Positions 23,630-31,868 of a stretch of DNA of 64,000 nt are shown one piece after another. Origin of the DNA: Nitrospirillum amazonense (GTDB lineage Bacteria > Pseudomonadota > Alphaproteobacteria > Azospirillales > Azospirillaceae); contig NZ_VITN01000007.1 in the NCBI RefSeq assembly GCF_007828045.1, positions 62,001 through 126,000 on the forward strand. Direction: 5' to 3'. A program made the position numbers and the translations under genes. The notes below the pieces were generated by a model. That model did no database searches. It saw only the letters and a program-made list of their open reading frames with translations, and was not told where the DNA came from. Numbering within the stretch: position 1 is the stretch's first letter; each line of letters opens with the position of its first letter.

Positions 23630-24568
23630 ATGGCAGCTGGGGACGTCCTGATCAGTGAGGTGGGGCCGCGCGACGGCCTGCAAAGCATCACCGCCATCAT
23701 GCCGCTGGCGGCCAAGAAGGCCTGGATCACGGCGGAAGCCGCGGCCGGCGTGCGGGAGATCGAGGTGGGCAGCTTCGTGCCGGCCAAGCTGCTGCCGCAG
23801 TTGGCGGACACGGCCGAGGTGGTGGCCCACGCCAAGACCATCCCCGGCCTGGCCGTGGCGGTGCTGGTGCCCAACGCGCGCGGGGCGGAGGCGGCCATCC
23901 AGGCCGGCGCCGACAAGCTGACCCTGCCCCTGTCGGTGTCGGAGACGCACAGCCTGCGCAACCTGCGCCGCACCCACGCCCAGGTGATCGAGGAGGCGAA
24001 GGCCATCGCCGCCATGATCACCGCCCTGCCCCCCGACCGGCGTCCGCATTTCGAGGGCAGCCTGTCCACCGCCTTCGGCTGCACCCTGGAAGGCCCCATC
24101 CCCGACAGCCAGATCGCCCGCCTGGCGGAGGAACTGATGGCCGCCGGCTGTGACGAGGTCGGGCTGTCGGACACGACGGGCTATGCCGACCCGGCCAGCG
24201 TGCGCCGCCTGATCAAGCTGGTCCGCGACACCGTCGGCGCCGACGCCCTGACCGGCATCCACCTGCACAACACGCGCGGCCTGGGCCTGGCCAACGCCCT
24301 GGCGGCGCTGGACGCCGGGCTGACCACGCTGGACAGCTCGCTGGGGGGCCTGGGCGGCTGTCCCTTCGCGCCCGGCGCCTCCGGCAACATCGTCACCGAG
24401 GACCTGGCCTTCATGCTGGAAGCCATGGGCGTGCGCACGGGCATCGACCTGGACGCCCTGTTCGCCGTGCGGACCATCCTGGCGGAGGCGCTGCCGGGCG
24501 AACCGCTGTACGGCTTCGTTACCGCCGCCGGCCTGCCATTGGGCTTCAAGCCCGCTGATCACCACTGA
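23630..24568 (+). CDS. Hydroxymethylglutaryl-CoA lyase-like enzyme
   Basis: A 312-aa TIM-barrel lyase of the HMG-CoA lyase family (DRE-TIM metallolyases), cleaving a 3-hydroxyacyl-CoA to acetyl-CoA and an oxo acid. Seen: EVGPRDGLQ near residue 12, metal-binding HLHNTRG near 215, and the active-site Cys loop GGCPFAPGASGNIVTEDL near 245. The ATG at 23630 has GGGAG at correct spacing; an in-frame ATG at 23609 lacks one. It heads the plus-strand operon lyase / amidase / two deacetylase-fold hydrolases. Besides HMG-CoA, family members act on citramalyl-CoA-like and related substrates, which fits the CaiB transferase next door. Confidence 0.9.
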   Translation: MAAGDVLISEVGPRDGLQSITAIMPLAAKKAWITAEAAAGVREIEVGSFVPAKLLPQLADTAEVVAHAKTIPGLAVAVLVPNARGAEAAIQAGADKLTLPLSVSETHSLRNLRRTHAQVIEEAKAIAAMITALPPDRRPHFEGSLSTAFGCTLEGPIPDSQIARLAEELMAAGCDEVGLSDTTGYADPASVRRLIKLVRDTVGADALTGIHLHNTRGLGLANALAALDAGLTTLDSSLGGLGGCPFAPGASGNIVTEDLAFMLEAMGVRTGIDLDALFAVRTILAEALPGEPLYGFVTAAGLPLGFKPADHH

Positions 24569-24580
24569 GGGAGACGTCGC

Positions 24581-25264
24581 ATGACCATCGTCGGCACGCG
24601 CATGATCCGGGACGACCGGACGGCCCGCCAGATTTTCGAGGACGTGATGGCCAATCCGGCCCGGACCAAGTTCGGCTTCGGCGAGAAACTGGCCATCGTC
24701 AACGTGGATTTCCAGAACGCCTATACCCGCATCGACGAGTTCAAGACGGCTTATGAGACCGATCCCCGGCAGATCGAGCATGTGAACCACATCTCTGCCC
24801 TGGCGCGGGCCAGGGGCATGCCGGTCATCTGGACCCACGTGGCCTATGCCGAGGATGCCGGCGACGCCGGCGTCTGGGGCACCCGGACCAACACGCCGGA
24901 CAGCCTGCAGAACATCAAGTACGGCAGCCGGCGGCACGCCTTCGACGACCGGTGCGCAATCGATACGGCCGTCGACGCGATTTACACCAAGCGCATGCCG
25001 TCGGCCTTCTTCGAGACGCCCCTGGCCAGCTATCTGGTCTGGCACAAGGTGGACACGGTCATCGTCACCGGCGGTTCCACCTCTGGCTGCGTGCGGGCGA
25101 CGGCGGTGGACTCCCTCAGCCGCGGCTATCGCACCATCGTTCCCATCGAGACCTGCGCCGACAAGCACGAGAGCTATCACTTCGCCAACCTGACCGACCT
25201 GCAGCTGAAATACGCGGATGTTGAGCCGGTGCAGGCGGTCATCGACTGGCTGGAGGCGCGGTGA
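24581..25264 (+). CDS. Isochorismatase-family cysteine amidohydrolase
   Basis: A 227-aa isochorismatase-fold hydrolase. The Asp-Lys-Cys triad is intact: Asp43 (NVDFQNAY), Lys137 (YTKRMPSAFF) and Cys170 (GGSTSGCVRATAVDS). The nearest well-known types are N-carbamoylsarcosine amidase and maleamate or ureidoacrylate amidases, so it should hydrolyse a linear amide or carbamoyl group with release of ammonia. It lies 12 bp after the lyase and touches the next hydrolase gene. Placed after ring-opening hydrolases, it would act as a half-amidase. That role is inferred from context. Confidence 0.9.
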   Translation: MTIVGTRMIRDDRTARQIFEDVMANPARTKFGFGEKLAIVNVDFQNAYTRIDEFKTAYETDPRQIEHVNHISALARARGMPVIWTHVAYAEDAGDAGVWGTRTNTPDSLQNIKYGSRRHAFDDRCAIDTAVDAIYTKRMPSAFFETPLASYLVWHKVDTVIVTGGSTSGCVRATAVDSLSRGYRTIVPIETCADKHESYHFANLTDLQLKYADVEPVQAVIDWLEAR

Positions 25265-26199
25265 TGGACAAGACACCCCAAACCCCCTTGGTCAACGATC
25301 CTGGGCTGTACGACTTCCGCCCCTATCGCGACCGCCACCCCATCCGCTGGCCGGGCGACAAGCCCATCGCCGTCTGGATCTCGCCCAACCTGGAATTCTA
25401 CGAGATCGATCCGCCGGCCAACCCCTTCCGCAAAAGCTGGACCAAGCCCCACCCCGACGTGGTCGGCTACAGCCACCGCGACTACGCCAACCGCGTCGGC
25501 CACTGGCGCATGGCGGAGGTGATGGAGCGCCACGGTTTCACGGGCACGGTGTCCCTGTCCGTGGCGCTGTGCCAGCACCATCCGGAGGTGGTGGAGAACG
25601 CCAACGCCCTGGGCTGGGAGTTCTTCAGCCATGGCATCTACAACACCCGCTACACCTACGGCATGGATGAGGCCCAGGAACGGGCCATCATGGAGGACAG
25701 CGTCCGCACGGTGCGGGAGGCCACGGGCCAGCGCATCCGGGGCTGGCTGGCCCCCGCCCTGACCCACACCACCCGCACCATGGACCTGCTGGCGGAGATG
25801 GGCTTCACCTACACCTGCGACCTTTACCACGACGACCAGCCCGGGCCGGTGCACGTGGCGCGGGGGCGCCTGATTTCCATGCCCTACAGCCTGGAGGTCA
25901 ACGACCACTATGGCTTCGCCGTCTACAACATGAGCCCCCGGGAATACGCCGACACCCTGATCCGCCAGTACGAGCGCCTGGCGCGGGAGGGGGAGGCATC
26001 GGGCACGGTGATGTGCATCCCCCTGCACAGCTACCTGATCGGCCAGCCGCACCGCATCGGCCCGTTCGAGGAAGTGCTGCGCCACATCGCCGCCGATGGC
26101 CGCGCCTGGATCACCCGGGCCGGCGACATCGCCCAGCATTTCCTGGCCCACGATTACGACGCGGTGACGGCCGAAACCGCCCGCCCGGCAGCGGAGTGA
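25264..26199 (+). CDS. Polysaccharide-deacetylase-fold hydrolase (PuuE/cyclic-imidase-like), copy 1
   Basis: A 311-aa protein of the polysaccharide deacetylase fold, of the short type related to PuuE allantoinase and to bacterial cyclic imide hydrolase. It has no signal peptide and no carbohydrate-binding domain, so a cytosolic small-molecule substrate is likely. The metal-site region reads NLEFYEIDPP near residue 42 and FFSHGIYNTRYTYG near 125; RIRGWLAPALTHT and TCDLYHDDQP also match PuuE-type enzymes. ATG 25264 shares one base with the upstream stop (TGATG); a GTG one codon earlier is the alternative. The adjacent gene encodes a diverged relative, suggesting a heteromer or two ring sizes. 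Confidence 0.82.
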   Translation: MDKTPQTPLVNDPGLYDFRPYRDRHPIRWPGDKPIAVWISPNLEFYEIDPPANPFRKSWTKPHPDVVGYSHRDYANRVGHWRMAEVMERHGFTGTVSLSVALCQHHPEVVENANALGWEFFSHGIYNTRYTYGMDEAQERAIMEDSVRTVREATGQRIRGWLAPALTHTTRTMDLLAEMGFTYTCDLYHDDQPGPVHVARGRLISMPYSLEVNDHYGFAVYNMSPREYADTLIRQYERLAREGEASGTVMCIPLHSYLIGQPHRIGPFEEVLRHIAADGRAWITRAGDIAQHFLAHDYDAVTAETARPAAE

Positions 26200-26205
26200 G
26201 CGCCC

Positions 26206-27123
26206 ATGTCCCTGGACCCTTCATATCTGGAGTATCCCCGCCGCCGCCGGGGCATGGACCATGACCTCTACCCCTGGTCCAACCTGTTCGACCGCCCGGC
26301 CGTCAGCTGGCCGGGGGGCAAGGGCGTCGCTGTCTGCGTCGTGATCAGCCTGGAATGGTTCCCCCTGACGCCGGCGGACAAGCCCTTCCGGGCACCGGGG
26401 CACATGCAGACCCCCTTCCCCGACTATCGCCACTACACCTCCCGCGACTACGGCACCCGCGTCGGCTTCTACCGGCTGCTGGACGCCTTCGCCGCGGTGG
26501 GGGCCAAGGTGTCGGTCGCCGTCAACGCCGCCATCGCCCAGCGCTATCCCGCCGTCATCAGCGAGATCATCGCGGCGGGCCATGAGATCATCGCCCATTC
26601 CACCGACATGAACGGCACCATCGCCACCGGGTTGGAGGAAGAGGCGGAGCGCGCCCTGATCGGCACGGCGCTGGACGTGCTGGAACAGGCGACGGGCACG
26701 CGACCGGCCGGCTGGCTGTCCATCGCGCGCTCGCAATCCTGGAACACCCCCCGCCTGCTGGCCGAGGCCGGCGTGCGCTACATGTGCGACTGGGTGAACG
26801 ACGACCTGCCCTATGCCATGCGGACCGCGGCCGGCGACATCATGAACCTGCCGCTGAGCCATGAACTGTCCGACCGGCAGATCGTGAACGTGCTGCAGCA
26901 GTCGGCCGACAGCTACGTGCGGCAAATCCAGGATGCCTACGCCTGGCTGGACCAGGAATCCCGCACTTATGGCGGGCGCCTGCTGCCGCTGCAGGTGACG
27001 CCTTACATCCTGGGCCTGCCCTACCGCATCGACGCCTTCGACGGCCTGCTGCGCTGGCTGAAGGACCAGGACAACGCCTGGTTCGCCACCGGGTCGGAGG
27101 TGGTCGGCGCCACGCCGCGCTGA
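26206..27123 (+). CDS. Polysaccharide-deacetylase-fold hydrolase (PuuE/cyclic-imidase-like), copy 2
   Basis: A 305-aa second polysaccharide-deacetylase-fold protein, six bases after copy 1. Equivalent segments are VCVVISLEWFPL near residue 46, EIIAHSTDMNGTI near 127, and YMCDWVNDDLPYAM near 190. The His after E-I-I-A is kept, but the following residues differ from copy 1 (S-T-D-M instead of G-I-Y-N), so the two active sites are not interchangeable. It also lacks a signal peptide. A strong terminator follows, closing the operon. The substrate is unknown; a cyclic ureide or imide is inferred from the isochorismatase-type amidase upstream. Confidence 0.8.
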   Translation: MSLDPSYLEYPRRRRGMDHDLYPWSNLFDRPAVSWPGGKGVAVCVVISLEWFPLTPADKPFRAPGHMQTPFPDYRHYTSRDYGTRVGFYRLLDAFAAVGAKVSVAVNAAIAQRYPAVISEIIAAGHEIIAHSTDMNGTIATGLEEEAERALIGTALDVLEQATGTRPAGWLSIARSQSWNTPRLLAEAGVRYMCDWVNDDLPYAMRTAAGDIMNLPLSHELSDRQIVNVLQQSADSYVRQIQDAYAWLDQESRTYGGRLLPLQVTPYILGLPYRIDAFDGLLRWLKDQDNAWFATGSEVVGATPR

Positions 27124-27144
27124 TCACCGTCCACGCGAAGGAAG

Positions 27145-27182
27145 ACCCCGCGCGGAAGATCGGCCCGCGCGGGGTTTTCTTT
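27145..27182 (+). terminator. Intrinsic terminator after the lyase/hydrolase operon
   Basis: A perfect ten-pair GC stem (CCCCGCGCGG with its complement, arms 27146-27155 and 27165-27174) with a nine-base loop, followed by TTTTCTTT. It ends the plus-strand operon 22 bp after the second deacetylase-fold gene. Confidence 0.88.
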
Positions 27183-27199
27183 GGCCATACCGGATGCTG

Positions 27200-27230
27200 A
27201 AATGGGAACGGCCCCGCCGATGCGGGGCCG
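27200..27230 (-). terminator. Probable terminator of the minus-strand MFS-to-TonB-receptor operon
   Basis: A nine-pair stem (CGGCCCCGC 27209-27217 with GCGGGGCCG 27222-27230) and a four-base loop lie 25 bp beyond the TonB receptor stop. On the minus strand the stem is followed by only a short mixed T tract, so it is weaker than its neighbour. Confidence 0.6.
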
Positions 27231-27254
27231 CTCGAAAGTATCGAAAGACCGGGA

Positions 27255-29564
27255 TCAGAACTTGTAGTGTGCCCGCACATCCCAGGTCATGGGCGGGTTC
27301 AGGTAGATGGAGGTCGCCGACAGGAAGGAGACCTTGTAGGTCCGGTCCGTGCAGTTCTTGCAGCCGACGGACAGGGTGAGGTTCGGCACCTTCGCCGGTT
27401 CGTAGGCCAGGTTCAGGTTCCACAGCACCTGCGGATCGGTCCAGGCGCCGTCCGTGCTGTCGCTGTTGCCGGCGTTGCCGATGGCGTAGCCGTTGTTGTA
27501 GTCGAAGCCGACGGTGGGCCGGAAGATGCCGGCCTCGGTGTCGATCTGGTAGGTGGCCGTCACCAGGCCGGTGAAGTCCGGCGCGCGCACCGGACGGGCG
27601 ATACGGCCCTTGAAGTCGACGAAGCCCCGGTTGCAGTTGTTCGAGATGCCGGAGCTGTTGTTGGAGGCCAGCGCCGCCTGGCAGGCCGCCAGCTGCGCCT
27701 GGACATCGCTGGAGATATCGATGTAGCGGGCGTGCTGCACACCGATGGAGCCGCTGAAGGTTAGGCCCCGGATGGGCACCCACTCCGCCTCCAGTTCACC
27801 GCCGTAGTTGCGCAGGCCGGCCGGGTTGGTGGTGGTGAAGATGCGCTGGCCGTTGACGGTGTAGGCCGCGGAAATCTGAACGTCCTCCGCCTCGCTGTAG
27901 AAGGCGGTGGCATTCAGGCGCAGCGTGTGGTCGAAGAAATCGCCGCGCATGCCCAGCTCCTCCGACCACACCTTTTCCGGCTTGAAGGCCAGGAACAGGT
28001 TGTTGGCCAGGGCGCGGCCGTTCCAGCCGCCCGACTTCTCACCCCGCGTGGCGGAAGCGTAGACCATCAGGCTGGGGTCAATCTGGTAGGACAGGGCGAA
28101 CCGGGGCGTCACGAACTCGTTTTCCAGGTCGGTCGGGATGCCGGCGGCCTCGATCAGGGCGGTGCTGAACAGCGGCCCCTTGCCCCCGGCGTTGGTCGCG
28201 ACCTTCAGCTGCTTCTCCTCCTTCGACAGGCGGACACCGACGGTGGCGGTCAGCGCGTCGGTCAGCTTGTAGTCGCCTTGGGCGTAGGTGGCGTAGGAGT
28301 CCAGCGTGTTCTTGATGGTGCGGTCGCCACTGACCGTGAAGCCGGAGGCGGTGCCGACACCCGTACCCAGGTCGGTCCAGTTGTTCTCATGCAGGTAATA
28401 GAAGCCGACGGTGTAGTTCAGGCGGTTGTCCAGCGCCTGGCCATTGGCCTTGAACTCCTGCGACCACTGCTGATGCAGGCTGTAGTTCAGGATGGGGGAC
28501 ACGCCGGTGGCGACGGGATTGGGCGCCGCCGGGTTGGAGTCGATGAAATAGCGCTGGGTGGTCTGGCGGAAACCGGTGATGGAGTTCAGCGTCAGGTCGT
28601 CCAGTTCCCAGGCGGCGTTGGAACTCAGCGACCAGCTTTTGGTGGAGTTGCCGACCTCGTTGTTGGCCTTGGTGCCGGTGAAGTATTTGGCCAGCGCGCC
28701 CTGGGTGATGCCGATGGTGGCGATGCGGTCGCCCGTCGCCGGATCGACGCGGTTGATCAGATTGGCCTCGTTCTCATCGACGTAGTCGCCGGCCAGGTCG
28801 ATGGTCACCCGGTCCGTCGGCAGCAGGCGGACGGCACCCCGCACGCCGTAGGAGTCGGTGCCGTTCAGCTTGTCGCCGGTGTTGACTTGCCGGACATAGC
28901 CGTCGCTGCGGTCGCGGTACATGCTGACCTTGGTCAGCACCTTGTCCGACAGGGGCGCGTCCATGCTGGCCCGGATGTCGGTCTCACCGAAGCGGCCGGC
29001 GCCGGCCTCCAGGTAGCCGCCGGCGGTGGCCGAGGGCTTCTTCATAATGACGTTGATGGCGCCACCGGTGGTATTGCGGCCGAACAGCGTGCCCTGGGGA
29101 CCGCGCAGCACCTCGATGCGCTCCACATCGAACAGGCCGAAATTGTTGGCGTTCTGGCGCGAGATGTAGACGTCATCGACATAGGTGCCCACCGGCACGT
29201 CCTGCGTGGCGATGGATTCCGTGTTGCCGATACCGCGGATGTAATAGGTGTTGGAACTGCCCAGGCCGACGTTGTTGTTGCCGATCAGGTTGGGAATGTG
29301 CTGGATCAGGTCGATGGTATCGCGGATCTGCCGGTCCTGCAGATCCGCCGCCCCCAGCGACGACACCGCCAGCGGCACGTCCTGCAGGTTCTGCTGACGG
29401 CGCTGGGCCGTCACGATGATTTCCTCGAGCTGGCTGGCATCGGCCGCCTGCGGTGGTGCCGGCTGGGCCGTGGAAGGGGCAGCCGATTGCGCCAGGGCCG
29501 GCATGGCCGCCAGCGCGCCGAACAAGGCAAGGATGGAAACTCCCCGAATTTTACCCGTCATCAT
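27255..29564 (-). CDS. TonB-dependent receptor
   Basis: A 769-aa outer-membrane TonB-dependent receptor. The signal peptide (about 1-26, ending ALA) is followed by a Pro/Ala-rich spacer, TonB-box-like LEEIIVTAQRR, the plug domain (about 60-180, VERIEVLRGPQGTLFGRNTTGGAIN) and a barrel ending in aromatic F (VRAHYKF). The start at 29564 has GGGAG six bases upstream; an adjacent ATG at 29561 is possible. It lies 52 bp after the bicupin gene on the same strand, so it is best read as the last gene of the operon MFS / VOC / methyltransferase / small protein / bicupin / receptor. It would import a low-molecular-weight hydrophobic compound. Confidence 0.92.
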   Translation of the reverse strand: MMTGKIRGVSILALFGALAAMPALAQSAAPSTAQPAPPQAADASQLEEIIVTAQRRQQNLQDVPLAVSSLGAADLQDRQIRDTIDLIQHIPNLIGNNNVGLGSSNTYYIRGIGNTESIATQDVPVGTYVDDVYISRQNANNFGLFDVERIEVLRGPQGTLFGRNTTGGAINVIMKKPSATAGGYLEAGAGRFGETDIRASMDAPLSDKVLTKVSMYRDRSDGYVRQVNTGDKLNGTDSYGVRGAVRLLPTDRVTIDLAGDYVDENEANLINRVDPATGDRIATIGITQGALAKYFTGTKANNEVGNSTKSWSLSSNAAWELDDLTLNSITGFRQTTQRYFIDSNPAAPNPVATGVSPILNYSLHQQWSQEFKANGQALDNRLNYTVGFYYLHENNWTDLGTGVGTASGFTVSGDRTIKNTLDSYATYAQGDYKLTDALTATVGVRLSKEEKQLKVATNAGGKGPLFSTALIEAAGIPTDLENEFVTPRFALSYQIDPSLMVYASATRGEKSGGWNGRALANNLFLAFKPEKVWSEELGMRGDFFDHTLRLNATAFYSEAEDVQISAAYTVNGQRIFTTTNPAGLRNYGGELEAEWVPIRGLTFSGSIGVQHARYIDISSDVQAQLAACQAALASNNSSGISNNCNRGFVDFKGRIARPVRAPDFTGLVTATYQIDTEAGIFRPTVGFDYNNGYAIGNAGNSDSTDGAWTDPQVLWNLNLAYEPAKVPNLTLSVGCKNCTDRTYKVSFLSATSIYLNPPMTWDVRAHYKF

Positions 29565-29616
29565 GAATGCTCCCGTTCTTTTGATTTGAAGGTGAGGGGC
29601 GTGTCCGCCCTCGCTC

Positions 29617-30441
29617 TCACCAGGCTGTTGGGTTGGCCGGCATTTCGCCGCGGTAGGCCTCCATATCCGGGGGCAACACCGGGTCGTAGGCCGGCCACCA
29701 TTGGAAGGGCCGTTCCGCCTGGACGTAGTTCGTCGTCAGCGGGCCGCCCTTGGTGCGGAAGAAGTAAAGGTTGCCTGTCAGGGTGCCGTAGGGGCCGTGC
29801 GGCGCCTCCGGCGGCCGCCAGAAATAGGCGCCGGGCCGCATGACGCCGCGGTTGCCGTGCACCTCGCCGCTCAGCAGGTACATCTCCTCGACGGTGGGAT
29901 GAACCTCCGACCGTTCGGCCCAGCGCACCGGCAGGGTGCCCAGCATCCAGGAGACATCGCCGGTGACCGGGTCCTTGTAGAGCAACTTGCGCCCGGCGCC
30001 CGGCGGGAACTCCGGATGGAAGTTGCCGGTGTAGGGCACCTGATAGCCGTCCAGCCGCGCCACCAGGCGGGCGGGATCGTAGCCGGTGACCGGGACCGCC
30101 CGGTCAGGCGCCGCCGACAGGAAGGTCAGGACCACGGCGCCGCCGGGGCTGTCCAGCCCACCCCGCTCATACCCCGCCGGCAGGTGGGCGTAGGCCAGGT
30201 GGCCGTACTCCTGGCCGGCCATCGTCAGCGTGCCATCCAGGACCAGGAACTCCTCGTCCACCACCAGGCGGGACGCCGGGGCGGTGAAGCCGGCGGGATA
30301 ACGGACCAGCATGCTGACCGCACCCGTGGCGTCGTCGTGGCTCAACACCTTGGCCTCGACGCCGTCACGCAGGCCCCACAGGGTGTGGGGTTGCCAGGGA
30401 ATGTATTGGGCTTGAATGAATTCGATCCAGGAACGCGCCAA
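29617..30441 (-). CDS. Bicupin protein (DUF4437 / ChrR-like cupin)
   Basis: A 274-aa protein with two cupin folds, of the DUF4437/ChrR-like type. The second cupin is clearest: SEVHPTVEEMYLLSGEVHGNRGVMRPGAYFWRPPEAPHGP carries a His-x-x-x-Glu/Glu and a distal His that could bind a metal (residues about 180-220). The first half keeps the fold pattern VVDEEFLVLDGTLTM and DSPGGAVVLTFLS. A dioxygenase, isomerase or sensor role is possible. It is encoded between a 101-aa protein and a TonB receptor in a six-gene operon that also has a VOC protein and a methyltransferase, suggesting catabolism of an aromatic or oxygenated compound. Confidence 0.75.
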   Translation of the reverse strand: MARSWIEFIQAQYIPWQPHTLWGLRDGVEAKVLSHDDATGAVSMLVRYPAGFTAPASRLVVDEEFLVLDGTLTMAGQEYGHLAYAHLPAGYERGGLDSPGGAVVLTFLSAAPDRAVPVTGYDPARLVARLDGYQVPYTGNFHPEFPPGAGRKLLYKDPVTGDVSWMLGTLPVRWAERSEVHPTVEEMYLLSGEVHGNRGVMRPGAYFWRPPEAPHGPYGTLTGNLYFFRTKGGPLTTNYVQAERPFQWWPAYDPVLPPDMEAYRGEMPANPTAW

Positions 30442-30467
30442 GATTCAGGCTCCTAACTGCAATGAAA

Positions 30468-30773
30468 TCAACGGGGGGCCGGGACTTCGCCCCGCAACGG
30501 CGCTTTCGGGTCGTCGCTTTCGCTCAAGACCCGCATCAGCTTGCGCATGGCCACCTCCAGCTCGGCCCGCGACCGGGCCAGCACGGCGGCGTCCTCGGCC
30601 AGGGCGTCCGCCTGGCCCGGGGCGATGACACCCATCCGGGCCAGCGCCGTTTCCAGGGCCAGGCGCCGCGTGCGCTCGATGTGCAACTGAGACGCCAGTT
30701 CGAACACCAGGCCGGTCAGGCGCTCCACATCGGGCGCCATGGGCGGCAGGGGGGGGTAGCTGCGATCGGTCAT
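30468..30773 (-). CDS. Conserved small protein of unknown function (101 aa)
   Basis: A 101-aa protein I do not recognise. It is largely helical: residues about 12-85 read as two or three amphipathic helices (VERLTGLVFELASQLHIERTR, then EDAAVLARSRAELEVAMRK), with heptad-like spacing that could form a coiled coil. It has no signal peptide, Cys or His cluster. ATG 30773 overlaps the methyltransferase stop by 4 bp (ATGA), so it is translationally coupled, which argues that it is a real protein and probably a partner of that enzyme. The longer frame starting at 30815 is inside the methyltransferase gene and is rejected. Confidence 0.7.
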   Translation of the reverse strand: MTDRSYPPLPPMAPDVERLTGLVFELASQLHIERTRRLALETALARMGVIAPGQADALAEDAAVLARSRAELEVAMRKLMRVLSESDDPKAPLRGEVPAPR

Positions 30774-31819
30774 TGCGGCTTCTCCGCTTCCAGGACGGCC
30801 CAGGGGAAATGCCACTCGGCACGGGTGGGCCAGGACAGGTCGGGCAGGCGACCGCGCCCCCGTTCGTCGAAGGCCACCCAGCGGGCGTTCACCAGGCCGG
30901 CGGCGGCGGCCATGGCCGGCAGGTCGGCGGCGATCATGGGCGGCAGGAAGGGCTCGTTGTTGCGGGCGCCGTGTTCCACCATGGCCAGGTCGCGCAGGCC
31001 GTCGCCTGTGCGCTGGAAATCCAGGAAACGCAGCACGCCGCCGGGGGCCAGCAGGCGCGACGCCTCCGTGAATACCGCCGGCAGCACGTCGGCCGGCACC
31101 TCATGCACGAACATGGTGGAGGTGACGAGGTCGGCGCTCCCCCCCTCCAGCCCCGTGGCCGCCGCGTCGGCCTGACGGAAGCGAACGGCCAGCTTGCGCT
31201 CGCTGGCCCGGCGGGCGGCCAGTTCCACGCAGGGCAGCGCCAAGTCCACGCCGATGACCTCGGCCTCCGGATAGGCCTGTTTCAGCGGCCAGGCGGACTT
31301 GCCGAAGCCGCAGCCGAGATCGACCATGCGGCGATAGGACCGCTTGGGCAGCGCGGTTTCCACGAACAGGCGGTGGAAGGCGTAGTCGTCATTCTCCCCC
31401 AGCATCACCAGCCGGGCGCCCAGTTCATAGATCCGGCCGGCCAGGTCGTGCGACCACACCCCGCCCGGCTGCACGTGGATGTCCCAGTCGGTGTACCAGT
31501 CCGGCAGCAGCAGGCCGGGATCCACCTCCACCGTGGCCGGCCCGTCGGGCCCTGGCGGCAACGCGCCCTGGCGGACCACCGCGTCGGATACCGCCCGCCA
31601 CAGCATCTTCTGCGACCCGCGCTCCAGCCAGGAGAACCAGGGGTAGGTCGCCAGCCCATGCACCAGCGGCGCCAGGCTTTCGGGGTCGTTCACCGGTGCC
31701 GATGACGGCGCGGCGGCGTCGAAGTCGGCCCGCAGGCGGGGATAGACCGTTCCGGCCCAATGCCGCCGCAGGCTCAGCACGAAATCCAGAGCAGCCCTGT
31801 CCTCAATGGCCATAGCCAT
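30770..31819 (-). CDS. Class I SAM-dependent methyltransferase
   Basis: A 349-aa methyltransferase. The SAM-binding core occupies roughly residues 150-290: motif I VDLGCGFGKSAWPL, the acidic end of strand 2 (IGVDLAL), and a post-I region with DLVTSTMFVHEVP and a LAPGGVLRFLDF motif. About 140 N-terminal residues rich in aromatic amino acids (DWYTDWDIHVQPGGVW) are unusual and may form a substrate cap. The ATG at 31819 has GGAGG eight bases upstream. It is coupled by a 4-bp overlap to the 101-aa protein and follows the VOC gene after 49 bp. The substrate is unknown; an O-methylation or demethylation-linked step in aromatic metabolism is possible. Confidence 0.82.
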   Translation of the reverse strand: MAMAIEDRAALDFVLSLRRHWAGTVYPRLRADFDAAAPSSAPVNDPESLAPLVHGLATYPWFSWLERGSQKMLWRAVSDAVVRQGALPPGPDGPATVEVDPGLLLPDWYTDWDIHVQPGGVWSHDLAGRIYELGARLVMLGENDDYAFHRLFVETALPKRSYRRMVDLGCGFGKSAWPLKQAYPEAEVIGVDLALPCVELAARRASERKLAVRFRQADAAATGLEGGSADLVTSTMFVHEVPADVLPAVFTEASRLLAPGGVLRFLDFQRTGDGLRDLAMVEHGARNNEPFLPPMIAADLPAMAAAAGLVNARWVAFDERGRGRLPDLSWPTRAEWHFPWAVLEAEKPQ

Positions 31820-31868
31820 GATACTGCCTCCATATATTTATTGGTTTTTTGCTTGCTCCCGGCGTCGG

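Noticed and set aside
23438-25276. A 612-codon minus-strand open frame across the lyase and amidase genes
   Set aside because: It is the antisense shadow of two well-supported plus-strand genes and shows the His/Gln/Gly/Val-rich composition typical of such shadows in GC-rich DNA.
27927-29843. A 638-codon plus-strand open frame over the TonB receptor at 27255-29564
   Set aside because: Antisense shadow of a receptor with complete family features.
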